Positions 1-11,290 of a stretch of DNA of 22,147 bases are shown here, one piece after another. Below the pieces are notes generated by a model. That model searched no databases and was not told where the DNA came from. It saw only the letters and a list, made by a program, of their open reading frames with translations. The stretch is taken from contig JAEPRB010000438.1 of NCBI GenBank assembly GCA_016758965.1, positions 1 through 22,147 on the forward strand, written 5' to 3'. Positions within the stretch are counted from its first letter, which is position 1. Every line of letters starts with the position of its first letter. This DNA comes from Circinella minor. Its lineage: Eukaryota; Mucoromycota; Mucoromycetes; Mucorales; Lichtheimiaceae. A program made the translations under genes and the position numbers.

Positions 1-779
1 ACCATGAAAAGTGGTGGTGTCATTTTTAATTCTGCAAGAAAATTCTGTGATCACTTGCTTTTTCCTAATACGTACTTTGGGTCATGGGTACGGCATTATG
101 ATTATTATTGTCACGATATTTTGAAGCTGACAATGTCTTTTTGTACATGTATACTAATAAGTGGCCTTTTAGATGATGAAAGAGGGATGGCACACAAAAT
201 CTGTAATATCAAGACCAGATTAAGGCGTTTTATTTAGATTGTTTTAGCTTTTTAACAAAATAAAAAAAAGAAAGAATGTTTTTGACAGCTCGCCGTGTTC
301 TGTCATAAAAGTCTCTTTGCGCCCTTGAATAATAGAAAAGGGTGATCACTCATCTAAACACCCGAGGGGATCTTTTTTTTTGTTTGAAAAAAAAATGGTC
401 TAGATCATTGCAGTTTTTATTTATGCTTAATATTTTATCAATACTATAATGCATGTATATGTTCCTTTTATAATTTTTATTACTGTATCTTTCATAATGA
501 TAGTCTACGTAGCCATTAAATTATTAGACGTTTTCATGGTTATCGCTTCTCTTTTACTTATGCTTATTGTATTCAAGATTGGTTGTTGTTACACAACATT
601 ACTGAGTATGTGATAATCATAGATATTTTTTTACACCATTCATACTGTATTATGTATTAATCATCTGTAAGAAATTTAGTCATTATACAGTTTATTAGCA
701 TTACTAAAATTATTACGTATCGATTTTTATTATGAAAGTTTGCTCGATAATAGGGTCTAATTTATATATATTGTTTTAC
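1..779. other. Left-edge spacer downstream of sec24, no confident gene
   Basis: No convincing coding region was found. A 77-codon open frame on the plus strand at 4-237 has no recognisable domain and no supporting splice structure, so it is treated as chance. The stretch is AT-rich with several A or T runs (around 260-275, 370-395 and 750-775). It should contain the 3' untranslated region of sec24 just below position 780. On the minus strand an ATG lies at 21-23, close to the edge, but too little sequence remains to judge it. Confidence 0.5.
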
Positions 780-3700
780 TTATTGACATTTTGATCGGAT
801 AAACCCAAGCCATTGGAAATAACTCATGCCCGAGTTTACATTTTGTTGATTTGCACCAGCAGCTACAGGACCATTAGCATTTCTATCTTCAATTAAACGG
901 TTCAAAAACATAGCTCTTAAAAGCGGATCACCATCTTCCTTGACAATATACAATGAAGGATAATATGTGCTTCGTCGTTCTTTTCGTATATGATCAACAA
1001 TAGCTGTTGCTCGTTGCGAAAAGGAATTGTGTAACTTTGGTAATTCGGTAATCTAACATCCAAAAAAAAAACAGTAAGGGAGTTTATGAGGATTGCTTAT
1101 AAAATAAAAGAAAAGGTGAGGGCTTTCTCTTTTCATTATTATTTACCTGTCCAGATTGAACTTGACTAATATTTGGAATATTCAAAAAGTCCATACATAA
1201 CGGTGGTACCGCCTCTTTACCCATCCAGATGTAAATATTTTGTCCGTCTTCTAAAAGGTATAACCCATGTCGTTCCAATTTTTCACTAGAAAGATTGAGT
1301 CTTGGTGGCATGACAAATTGTTTGGTGTTTGGATCAATTTGTCCAGCCTACCGACAATCACAATGATAATATAAAATAAATATAATTTGTCAGACATTTC
1401 ACTGCCTATTGCTCTTTCTAATTTGTTATACTTACATTTTGTGGCATACTGTGAAGGCAGTAAAACTTGGGTGCTGTGAGCTCCAACCATAAATTCATTG
1501 GCAATGTACGAAGTAAAACTGTGGATCGTGCACGGATATCAGCAGGAATATTACCAGCTTCATTAAATGTATCCTATATATATATAGAAAATCATTACTA
1601 AAACCATTTGCAGCTTTTACTTTTCTACTCCTCACAAAGTACATATATACGCATGTATGTCTGTTTCTAATACTTACCGTTTTAAGCAGTCCAAGAATAA
1701 GGAATGGCAACAAGGATAAGTTACGGCCCAATGATAAACGTGATGCACCAGTGGCTACATTGCCAATGACTTCCTTTGCATAAGCTGTACTAATATCAAT
1801 TGTTTCTTTTGCCAAAAGATCTCGAGCATCCCTTAACTTGTAAGTAACAGCTTTGTCAATTGCTATAAAACATCATATACATACGTATTTGTAAGCTTTG
1901 ACTTTTTTCATCCTAGATGCATTTAACATAATAAAGAATTGTTGGTAAAATTACCTTGGTGACATATGGTACGTGCAATTGCAGTTTGATCTGCTGCTGA
2001 GAAAACTTCAGGTAAGGTTCTAGCAATAGGAAGACATAAATTGATAACACGGATACGACGTTCACCGAAACAGGTGGTATATAATAATGCAGTTTGGAAA
2101 TAAGCATGAGAACCTTGTAAATCCTCTTCAATACCAATCTCAACACAATACGATTGATCTCTTGGAACATTGGGAAGAGCCATGATATCAGGTACACGTG
2201 TCGTACAGTTGCCGTGGAATGCTTTGCAAACCATGCCGGCAGAACAGCGTGTTCGCATTACAGCTTCAAGACCAATTTGTTCGCCAAGTAATTTTTCAAT
2301 CTCATGTTCCAACTTAAGTGCGTCAGCGCTATTATTTGCATTAAATCCAGGATAGAAATGCGTTTGACCGCCGGTAAATCGTGGGATCACATCTGCGATA
2401 GGAAATTATTTTTTTATATTAGGATTAAAATAATCATTGGTTTATGCTATTAATTTTTCTGCGTCTCTTAATTACTCACTCAATGTTGCAACATCAGCAA
2501 AGCTTCCACCAAATATAAACATGTCTGCGCACACTTGAGATTTGGCACATTCAGTAGCAAATGTTCGATAAAAACCACTAGAAGGTGTCATAAGAGTTGT
2601 CTCTGTTATAGCCTTCTTTTCTTCATGCGGTTTACAAACACCATCACCAACATTTGGTAGAGTAGCTTGAAAACATACAATTTTACCACCTGTCGAGGAC
2701 TAGTCATTTCACCATAATCAAAAAAAAAAAATTAGCACCTAATTCTTCACTTATTCCTCACCTTTTTGTTCCCAGTATATCACATTTATTTATTTCTTCT
2801 TCATCATCATCATCATCATAACACATACCAGTAACTTTCTTGCAGCTTGTAAAGCAGTACCTAAACAGTTATTAACCAATTGTGATTCATTATGCATCGT
2901 CTTCATTCTTTCCAGTAAGTCTTGAACCATAGACTTGGCATCAGCTAAATCCACTAATAAGTCACTTGGTGCTCGTGGTAAATAAATATCACTTAAATCA
3001 CCAACAACTAACATTTCAGGTTCATCTCCTGACAACTTGTAAAATCCAACTGCATTATCTACTGTAATCAAAGCAACCTTGGTTCGTCCATCCTCATTGG
3101 GTATATTATCCAGTGATTTTAAAATCGAATTTGTTACAACACCCACCATGCCTGTTTGAATTGCTTGATAGGATGTATCAATGATGAATACATAGGCTGG
3201 AGGCTGAGGAGGTCGAACCATATAATCTGCAGAAGCTACAAAATCGACACATCCATAATTGAGTTCGGGACGACTCCAACGATCAACTTGCTGTTGACTA
3301 GTAACATCCCAGTCAAAGGAGCTAGGCACTATATATAAGAGGAGGAGAAAGAAATTAAGATTCCATATATGTTTTATTTACCCAACATCCAACCCACCTC
3401 ATTTTAGTTATAGTCACTATTGAATCTCTTACCATCATTATCCAGACCACACATATTACATTGCCATTTCAAGGCACCTTGACTAAATCGAACGAACGGA
3501 TTAATATAAGTTTTACATCTAGTACATCTAGCAACCACAGTGTCTGTGACAACAGGGACTTCCATCTAAAAATAAATTCTGTCAATCATATATATGGAAA
3601 ATAAACAAAAAAAAGTACCTTTTTAATTTCAAAAAGAATTACTCACATTTGAAGGATATGGCTCAAGCAGTAATGCGAATGGTAACTTGGATTTTTTCAA

Positions 3701-4445
3701 TATATTGTTAGAAGCAGGTACGGCATTGATAGTTGAGCGTTTAAAAATCGAAGGGGATTGAGCATTTGGTGATGGGGTAACGGATATCTATATATGCAGA
3801 AAATGAGAAAGCAAAGCGTGAGTTAATATTACTTTTTTTCCTTTTGTTTCTTACCCCTAATATACTATAATAAATTACATTTTGACCAATTTGAGGTGCT
3901 GACGGTGTCAAGTCCAGATCGTGGATAAGGGGTAGTTGTCCAACCAAAGGAATATCTTGTCTTAGTGGAGTAGGTTGTTGACTTTGTCCATACAAGTTCA
4001 TATTGGCAACACCATTAGTTAAGCTTGATGCATAGTTGTCGTTATTATTTGGTTGAGGAGGATTCATTGTCGGATACGCGGGGTTGGGTATGCTATTATT
4101 TTGAACTGATGGCATTCCTCCTTGTTGCATTGTTGATTGTGGAGGAGGAGGAGGTGTTCCAGCCATACTCGATTGATCCGCGACATAAGTTGGATAATGA
4201 CGTTTTGCACGTCGTGCTGGATTATTATCTGAAGCGGGTGAAACAGGTCTACTTTGATGGAGATGTGGAGTCGTAGGGGGTGAAAGTGTGTTTGATGATG
4301 AAGGTGGAACTCCTTGGTGTTGTTGTTGTTGTTGTTGCTGCTGATTATACATCATGGGCGATTGACCTCTTGCAGGAGGTGGTGGACCTCCTCCATTTGG
4401 ACCTGGGTATTGTGAATTATTAACGTAAGAGTAATTTTGGGTCAT
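780..4445 (-). CDS. SEC24: Sec24, COPII vesicle coat cargo-binding subunit
   Basis: Sec24 pairs with Sec23 in the inner COPII coat and selects cargo for ER-to-Golgi vesicles. Ten exons join in phase: 4445-3855, 3787-3647, 3565-3433, 3328-2829, 2699-2480, 2392-1955, 1862-1678, 1573-1436, 1347-1147 and 1052-780. The product is 939 aa, close to the family's usual length. The first ~190 residues are a disordered Pro/Gln/Asn-rich tail with an eight-Gln run. Next come the conserved entry segment (RSTINAVP, then LPF), a zinc finger with C258-x2-C261-x18-C280-x2-C283, the trunk ([18 protein letters not shown]), the beta-sandwich and helical region, and a C-terminal gelsolin-like domain containing [10 protein letters not shown]. 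The start ATG at 4445 is the first in the open exon. It is a single essential-type housekeeping gene. All introns are GT-AG. The paralogue class (Sec24 versus Sfb2/Sfb3) is assigned only by overall resemblance. Confidence 0.95.
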
Positions 4446-4456
4446 CCGCGTCGTAG

Positions 4457-4596
4457 CTGTTTTTTACTTCCCGAGATTAATAAATCAGGAAAAAAAAAGA
4501 GAGAAAAGAGAAGATATAGAACAAAGAAAATCCATGGTGCCTGTTTCTCGTGTAACCATCACCACATTCAAGTAAAAATAAAATACATTTACTCAC
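4457..4596 (-). other. Possible 5' untranslated-region intron of sec24
   Basis: Read on the minus strand, a strong donor GTGAGT starts at 4596. A long pyrimidine tract (about 4490-4520) and an acceptor CAG ending at 4457 follow, 11 bases before the sec24 ATG. This would be a 140-base leader intron. A TATATAAAAAAAG string on the same strand at about 4603-4616 lies directly upstream of the donor. It is a poor fit as the TATA box for a transcript that must include that donor, unless transcription starts within a few bases. Only transcript data can settle this. Confidence 0.35.
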
Positions 4597-4935
4597 CCAT
4601 CATCTTTTTTTATATAAAAAAGGTTTGGCTTCTAGGAACTATATGCTTGCCTTGTTCTTTAGAATAATATACTGTTATATTCAAAAGAACATCACAACGT
4701 CCTCAATTAATCTCTTATATAAATATTAAAGGGGGAGGGAGATCCAGAGGAATGAAGCTGGGGATTGTGATCTCAATGATATGATAGGGCGCCACTGAAA
4801 TTATGCCACGTTTTTTGAATTACGTATATTAGTGTAGGAACTACACGTATAAAAAAATAGTCTTATAATAAACAAATCAAATTGGTATTGTCTTTCATGT
4901 TATATTTTTGTAAAGTGGGGTTTGTTATAAAGATT

Positions 4936-4959
4936 TTATTATTATTATTATTATTATTA
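4936..4959. repeat. ATT/TTA triplet microsatellite
   Basis: About eight tandem copies of a TTA unit are visible, with one imperfect copy following. It lies in the 3' flank of the Tbf1-like gene. Confidence 0.85.
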
Positions 4960-5033
4960 CTATTAAAAAAGTTATAGGTACTATACATACTCATGTGGGA
5001 GGAGGAAGGGTGGAGGAAACTTTTGCATGATTT

Positions 5034-7455
5034 TTATTCCGCCATTTCTTGTCGTTGCCTGATCGCAGCTCGTCTTGCTACACGTTGTACGCTCGCTTCT
5101 CCTTGAAATGATGTTGCTTCAGTATCTAATTGTGCGTATACACCTAAAGGTTCACCGGCTTTTTTTCGATAGGTTAGCTCATTTCTTGCCTTATCTTTAA
5201 GTTGGACATTAGTCCGATTACGTAATGCCTCTTTGTATACACATTTTATCAATGCCCATTGTGGACCATGTGAACCAAGCCCTTCTTCCAATGCAGCAAC
5301 TTCATCTGCTGTCCAAGGGGTATATGGTTTGCGCCGTTTCAGTCTTAAAAGTCTTTCCGGTACTGTTGTTGTTGCCGCTGTTGTTCTTGACGTTATTTCT
5401 GTTCTCATTGGTATTGTGTTTGACTGGGTGGTTGTTGTATTGGTAACATCCGTATTATGATTATCAGTAATTGTAGCTCCAACAGTTGTTGCTCTGGTTC
5501 TTGTTGTTTCAGTAGTGATGGTGGTTGTTTGAGCAGCCGCTTGCCGAGCTCTATCGGTGAGAGAAGTTAAATCTCTCCGACTACGTGTTGGTACAGATGC
5601 TATTGATTGTGATCGCTCTGCTTCGGTCGTTTGTAATGCATCTGCATAATCATCGTCGCTATTACTATCATCTGAAAATCCTTCGGTAGGCCCTTCATTA
5701 ATAGTTCTATAATTATTAATAATAACAATATGACGAAATTAGCTTTGCATCAGCGAGGAAGAATTAAAATGGTCTATGACAGCATAAAGTTAAAATATAA
5801 ACTTAATATATCGTAACTTACCGCGGTAATCCATGAGGTAAATGTTCGCTTGATACAGATTCGTCTTGTTCGTCCTCATGTAAAGATTGTTCTTTTTCTT
5901 CATTTTCATTTAACGATTGTTCAGTTGGTATATGTTCGTTTGAAGGTTGTCCAGTAACAGCACTGGGAGATGTTGATGAATAATCATCAGAGGAAGGATT
6001 TATTGATTGTGGGCTTGAAATATTGATGGGATCGCGTCCTGTATCGTTATAGGTTGAATCTGGATCGTCACTATCACGGTCAAGGACAGATTGATTGTCT
6101 TGAGAATTGGCTGGTATGACACGTGGTCGTTTCGCTGGCGGTTTTTCTAGTTCTTGATCCTCTTCTTCTGCTCCATTATCATCACCAACGTTAGTTCGTT
6201 TGGAAGAGTTATTAGTAGTATCTGTATCCTCAATATTAATTTCTTCGTCGTCGTCGTCCTCCAGACCATCTGATTCGTTATTTGGGTTTATGTCATTTGG
6301 TACAGTAGTGAACTCTTCTTCCTCTTCCTCTTCTTCAAGAATAGCATTTCCAACGGTTGGATCCCCATCGTCAACACCTTCAATATTTTGAGGATGTTCA
6401 TCGCTTTCATCGACTGCTGTTCTTTGAGTATCAGGCTAATAAACATAAAAGAAGTTCACATATTAAATTCGATTTCAAACTATTTTTGAAAATCCATTGA
6501 TTTTGATTCTAAGTAACTTACAGCTGGATAGAGAGTATCAAATTCGCCAATGATTTCGTAAATGATATTAATCCAATTCTTACGGATAGCTGGTATTGAT
6601 TTCTCAACATCCTCATCCCAAGGGTCCAAATAACCCAATCCATGTATCTATTTTTTTAAGAAAAAAACCTGTATGTTTTAGCATATTTTGTTATCATGCA
6701 AAAGCTTGATAGAAAAAAAAGAGGGTTTTCTTTTTTTTTTACCCAATCAAACTTATTCTTGATTTTTTCAAATAATCTATTCATATCTGCATCTGTATTT
6801 GATAAACCCAAAGGATCCAAAGTATCAGGAAAATGATGTTTCAATATATCCAATACATTAGGTCCAGGTGTGTCTTTTGGTATATCCTTATAAGCGTCGT
6901 CGACTTGAATATTAGCCGCCCATGATGCAACAGCAACGTACAAGTCAAATAACTGGTCTGAATAATCCGAGATATTCTTGGGAATGACTTTACGAAAAAA
7001 TTCACGTAGTGCTTCATCAAGATGTTTACCAGTCCAAATAGCAACGGCAAAAACAAAAAGATTGACGCGTGCAATTTGACGTTGTATTTTCCCTTCTTTT
7101 TGATCGTTAGGTGTAAAAGCATGTTCTAGTTGAATTGAAGACATGAATGAATCCATATCAATATAACGATGTTCTGGATCGATATCCTTTACGGAAGCTA
7201 TAGAATATTAATCAAGCAGCAATGTAATATATATCAAGTCAATCAAATAATAATAATAATAATAATTCTCTCTTCCTTGTATAGGATTCGTCTATTTTTT
7301 TTTAAAAAAAAATATAAACCTTCTAGTTCATTGAACAATAGTTTTTTTGACATTTCAGGTTCCTTAAATCCCCAGTTAGAGCTCGAACGAATAGCATTGA
7401 ATACTTCGCATCCTGCATCGTCTGCCCTTTTGATCTTATCCACGAGAGTCACCAT
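5034..7455 (-). CDS. TBF1: Tbf1-like TRF-family telobox DNA-binding protein
   Basis: This is likely a TTAGGG-repeat-binding factor acting at telomeres, subtelomeres or promoters, as known for yeast Tbf1 and related TRF proteins. Five exons join in phase: 7455-7320, 7197-6743, 6647-6522, 6435-5822 and 5706-5034, giving 667 aa. Residues ~1-240 are alpha-helical and resemble the fungal TRF-homology dimerisation region. An acidic, Ser/Asn-rich linker follows, with Glu and Asp runs at 273-280 and ~299-304 and a basic patch KPPAKRPR at 337-344 that could be a nuclear signal. A Thr-rich stretch (~500-560) precedes the Myb domain at ~568-626. The Myb has W575 and W594 and the telobox core VQLKDKARN (611-619), which matches the Tbf1 subtype better than metazoan TRF1/2. 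The ATG at 7455 is the first in frame after a stop at 7501-7503. The first donor, GTTTAT, is weak, but phase and protein continuity support it. The symbol is by similarity; Taz1-like function is also possible. Confidence 0.85.
7246..7265. repeat. AAT triplet repeat in intron 1 of the Tbf1-like gene
   Basis: About six to seven tandem AAT units lie inside the intron between exons 1 and 2. A T/A-run hairpin-like stretch, eight or more T followed by A, is nearby at about 7296-7311. Confidence 0.7.
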
Positions 7456-8043
7456 TTTGGTAAAGTAACGAGAATACAAGGAAGAAACTGTTGATGAAAA
7501 TTACAATTACTCCGCAGCATGCAAAAATAAATAAATATTTTTTTAAACAAATGTTGCCAATAAACGAAAGCTGCATAATAAAACCGTCAAAAACAAAAAG
7601 TCATTTGTTGATATTCATACCAACAATATGAAATGTCCAATGATTCATAATTTCATTTGAGATAATTCTGCTCCAGTAGGGTGCGTAGCCACTGATACCA
7701 TTATATAATGAAAGTACAATAATTATTATGCTGTCATGGGATCTGATGTCTGAAGGATTTGTTCTATTATTTGTAATATATACTGACAGGCTTATCAATC
7801 AAAAGTAATAATAAGATACTTTGTATTATGTCGTACACTGTGGTGTTGCTTTGTCGTGTTTGTAGTAAACAAACACAATGAGATCAAAGAAACGATTTGA
7901 CGTAACACTTAATTTACCCTGTAAAAAAGCTTATGTTTACCTAACACAGTTTCTGGCTAGAACACTTGTCTGTATACTTACCGCTTTATACCATTATTGC
8001 CTTTTGCAAACAACGAAACCTTTTTAATTTTTAGTTAAGACTC

Positions 8044-8065
8044 TTTTTTTTTTTTTTTTTTTTTT
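8044..8065. repeat. Poly-T tract (22 bases)
   Basis: An uninterrupted run of 22 T lies in the divergent promoter. Long dA:dT tracts are common nucleosome-disfavouring elements in fungal promoters; that role is inferred here. Confidence 0.9.
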
Positions 8066-8439
8066 GAAAGCGGGGTGAACCGATAATCTGTGAATAACCT
8101 TAATAAAGGTGCGGGAAATAACGCTGCTTTTATTTTTTCACTCGGAGAAACTATCCAAAAATTCTTATTCTTCCTTATACAATACTATATTCTTCGTCTT
8201 AGGGTCTCTTCGTAATAGGATGGCAAGTTTATATACCTATAAGTTTACCAGATTTCTTGTTTTGGTGTAGCACATGACGCTATATGGTTACATAGTTACT
8301 AATTAATATAATAGGCTTTATTACTACGACAACCTCCTCGAACCACAGTAAGGGTGATGTACTACAATACAATACTCGGCAAAAGTACTAGCTTAAAATG
8401 TAGTACCAAAAACTTCCCACTCTCATGCAGGAGCAACAG

Positions 8440-8448
8440 TATAAAAAG
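8440..8448 (+). promoter_or_regulatory. Candidate TATA box of the prolyl aminopeptidase gene
   Basis: TATAAAAAG lies 77 bases upstream of the ATG at 8525, followed by an A/C-rich leader. Its position favours transcription of the short form that starts with the signal peptide. Confidence 0.5.
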
Positions 8449-8524
8449 AACCTTTTTTTCAAAACAATTAAAACACACAACCTATCCACAAAAAAGTACT
8501 ACCACTTTTTCTTCTATCACAACT

Positions 8525-10448
8525 ATGAAACCGTGGCATTATTTGTGGTCAACCCTGTTTTTTCTTCCGCTCGTGTTTGCAAATAGCGCACTTGTTTCAA
8601 GAGGAAAAAACGATTACTCAACCATGCTTGTAAAAAACTCTCCTTTAAACGATCCTTCTGTTGAATCCTATTTCATTCCTGGTGCAAAAGTTTTTGAACG
8701 TTTCTTTGATGTTCCTTTAGGTATAAATTTAAAATGAGGATAAAACAATTATTGTTGTTTCTGTTTTTTTTTCTCACGCGTCATTTTGAACGATTTAGAC
8801 TATAATGACTCCGGATCAGGGAACATTACTGTGTTTGTTCGTCACCTTGTTCCCCCAGGAAAAGAAAAGGACGTAGATACCTTACCATTTCTCCTTTATT
8901 TACAGGTAACGTAGCAACAACAATTTTACGTTACCATAAAGGAATAATATTATTGACTTATCAAAACGAATGATTATCTAATATGCTAATAATTGAATAT
9001 ATTCTATAATAAAAGGGTGGCCCCGGCTTTGAAGTTCCTTTACCATCAACTTCCGGTTGGATTCAAACTGTCTTTGATCAAGGATATCAAGTACTGTAAA
9101 GTATCTTCCTTCCTTTCTTTTTTTCCTATAACTGCTTTTCATTGCGTTGAGCTCATTCTCATTTTTACAATAGTCTTTTGGATCAACGCGGTACAGGTTT
9201 ATCTACTCCGATTTCTGCAGAATCATTGGAATTCTTGAAAACAGACGAAGCTAAAGCTGCCTATCTTACTAATTTTCGCGCAGATAGTATTGTACGGGAT
9301 TGTGAAGTTATTAGAAAGACACTTACTGCTGGACGATCGTCCGATAGCGAAAAAAGATTTGCTCTTCTTGGACAAAGTTTCGGTGGGTTCTGCATTACTA
9401 CATACCTTAGTCTTTTGTAAGTCATACATTTATGTAAGGGGGAGAGCCTCAGGGAAGGATAGGTGGCAATATAAACTAATTACCTTTTTTTGGATAGCCC
9501 TCAATCCATCGAGAGTGCTTACACAACTGGTGGTACTCCACCTTTGGTAGATTCACCTGAACCTGTATACCGTGCATTGTATCCACGCGTTCTTAAACGT
9601 AACAAACTGTATTACTCCAAATATCCCAAAGATATCGCACGCGTTCGTGGCATTCACGCCTATCTTAGCGAGAACCAAGTAACCCTTCCCAATGGTGGTG
9701 TATTATCTGCTCGTCGTTTCCTCCAACTCGGTATCCAATTTGGATTTTCTGGTGGATACGATACTGTACATCAACTCGTTAATTCTGCCGCAGAAGACCT
9801 TGCTAACCGTGGAAAAATCAGTTTCAAAACATTAGCTAACATCCAAACATTACAAGATTGGGATACTAATGTTATTTATGCAATTTTACACGAAGCTATT
9901 TATTGTCAAGGTAAACCCAGTAATTGGGCCGCTGAACGTGTGTTGCATGAAGAACCTTTTGCCAAACAATTTGAATGGCGTTTGGATTATTTGGATGATG
10001 ACCAACCCGTCTATTTTACTGGTGAAATGATTTACCCATTTATGATGGATGATTATGTTGAACTTCAACCATTAAAAAAGGTGGCCAATTTGTTGGCTGA
10101 ATATGATAATTGGGGTCAGCTTTATGATGAAAGTGTGTTGGCAAAGAATGAAGTACCTATTGCTGGTGTCAGTTACTTTGATGATATGTATGTAGATCGT
10201 GAATTGTCAGAAGAAACTGTTTCCAAGGTCCAAGGCTATAGGCAATATATTACCAATGAATTTGGTCACAAGTAAGTTTATGAGGGTATACATGTATCAA
10301 CGAGAAAGAGTAAAAGGAGACATAGTATCACAAGTTATATTAATAAAATTGGTGTTTTTTTCTTTGTAGTGGTGTACGAGTTGAAGGTGAACGTATCATG
10401 AACTATTTATTCAAGCTTGCATCTGGTGAAGAATTCTATAACCGCTAA
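8525..10448 (+). CDS. Secreted prolyl aminopeptidase (S33 alpha/beta hydrolase)
   Basis: This protein probably removes N-terminal proline from peptides (proline iminopeptidase, S33 family), outside the cell or in the vacuole. Six exons join in phase: 8525-8720, 8799-8905, 9016-9095, 9174-9416, 9498-10271 and 10370-10448, giving 492 aa. Residues 1-19 form a signal peptide (hydrophobic LWSTLFFLPLVFA, likely cut before N20). The family's oxyanion-loop motif GGPGFE is at 102-107, preceded by Gln rather than His. Next is LLLDQRGTG (~128-136) and the nucleophile elbow GQSFGG with Ser196. The likely acid lies in the DDMYVD segment (D437/D438) and the catalytic His is H466 in NEFGH; exon 5 ends just after it. 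The start at 8525 is chosen for the signal peptide and the TATA box upstream. An in-frame extension back to an ATG at 8357 is possible. Family is certain; the exact substrate is inferred. Confidence 0.9.
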
Positions 10449-10990
10449 AAAAAAGAGAATTCTCCTACATAATAATCACTATCTGTTTTACTATCTGTAA
10501 AAATAATAAACAATAAGTATTACAGTCCAGAAAATAATGCAATAACATCTTATTTTTCTTTTTGTATTGTGCATAATTTTTTTCATTAAGTCATGTCGCA
10601 TATATTTGAAATCACCAACCAGAGATGTGACCAAATGCTATATCTGTATATATTCAATATATGATCATTTCTGCCATTAGAAGAATTTATTATGTATGTC
10701 AATTTATGTGTATTAACTCACCTCCATGATCACTGTTATAACTATGATCTCCTGCTTAATAATGATACTAAGAGCACAGTATAGTATTGCATTCAGCACA
10801 AATTTGTTAAAAAAAAGACATTCCTTTTCCTTTTCTACACGAGTGTCACCTTTTCGTAAAGGTCGCACACCTGTCACATATTCGACAATAATCAACTTTC
10901 GTTCCGTTTCATCATTTTTTTTACTGGTTCAAGGCATATGTTAGAGGGCAACCCAGTTATTTCAGAATTAATTTCGATATCTCTATATCT

Positions 10991-11290
10991 CTATATCCAA
11001 TCAAAGTAATGTATCCCCATTGCATTAATGGTACGTAGTTTAGCATCACACAAAGATTCAGAATTATATATGATAAACACATACGCGAAATATTCTTCAT
11101 AAGTGGCATCTACGTAGATAACAATACCAATCGGACGAGAAAAATAACATAGCCATTTTTGTCCGCTGTATCTATTGTGAAAATGGTCAAATTTACATAT
11201 GCTATGCTCATACGTATAAAATAATTTTATGGAAATAAGATCACCTACGGACATTTCAGAAAAGGTACAATATAGGGATGTGTGATGCAT
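10991..11290 (-). CDS. Unassigned open reading frame, 99 aa
   Basis: From an ATG at 11290 the minus strand is open for 99 codons, and the frame stays open further upstream to about 11344 without another ATG. The product is rich in aromatic residues (many Y, F, W and H) and includes a stretch reading RPIGIVIYVDATYEEYFAYV. It matches no family I recognise. The length is somewhat more than expected by chance in such AT-rich DNA, but no convincing splice partners or codon-use signal were found. It could be a chance frame, a remnant exon, or a lineage-specific small gene. Confidence 0.15.
   Translation of the reverse strand: MHHTSLYCTFSEMSVGDLISIKLFYTYEHSICKFDHFHNRYSGQKWLCYFSRPIGIVIYVDATYEEYFAYVFIIYNSESLCDAKLRTINAMGIHYFDWI

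Larger units (their letters stand above)
4446..5033. promoter_or_regulatory. Spacer: sec24 promoter/leader and 3' end of the Tbf1-like gene
   Basis: Both flanking genes are on the minus strand, so this spacer carries the sec24 promoter and leader on the sec24 side and the 3' untranslated region of the Tbf1-like gene on the other. It holds A/T runs, a purine-rich patch GGGGGAGGGAGATCC near 4731-4745 and a TTA triplet repeat at about 4936-4959. No coding sequence is apparent. Confidence 0.4.
7456..8524. promoter_or_regulatory. Divergent promoter region (Tbf1-like / peptidase)
   Basis: About 1.07 kb separates two divergently transcribed genes, so both promoters should lie here. Visible elements are a T22 tract at 8044-8065 and a TATAAAAAG sequence at 8440-8448, 77 bases before the peptidase ATG at 8525. 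A 65-codon antisense open frame at 7601-7798 shows no protein-like features. From 8357 the sequence is also open in frame with the peptidase (see findings). Confidence 0.6.

Noticed and set aside
4..237. 77-codon plus-strand open frame at the left edge
   Set aside because: No domain, no splice context and no protein-like composition; an open frame of this length is expected by chance in AT-rich DNA.
4025..4276. 83-codon plus-strand open frame
   Set aside because: It is antisense to sec24 exon 1, whose reading frame and product are well supported.
6200..6391. Ser-rich plus-strand open frame
   Set aside because: It is the antisense of the acidic Glu/Asp-rich exon 4 of the Tbf1-like gene, which explains the Ser repeats.
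7601..7798. 65-codon minus-strand open frame in the divergent promoter
   Set aside because: Low-complexity Ile-rich product with no neighbouring exons; best explained as chance.
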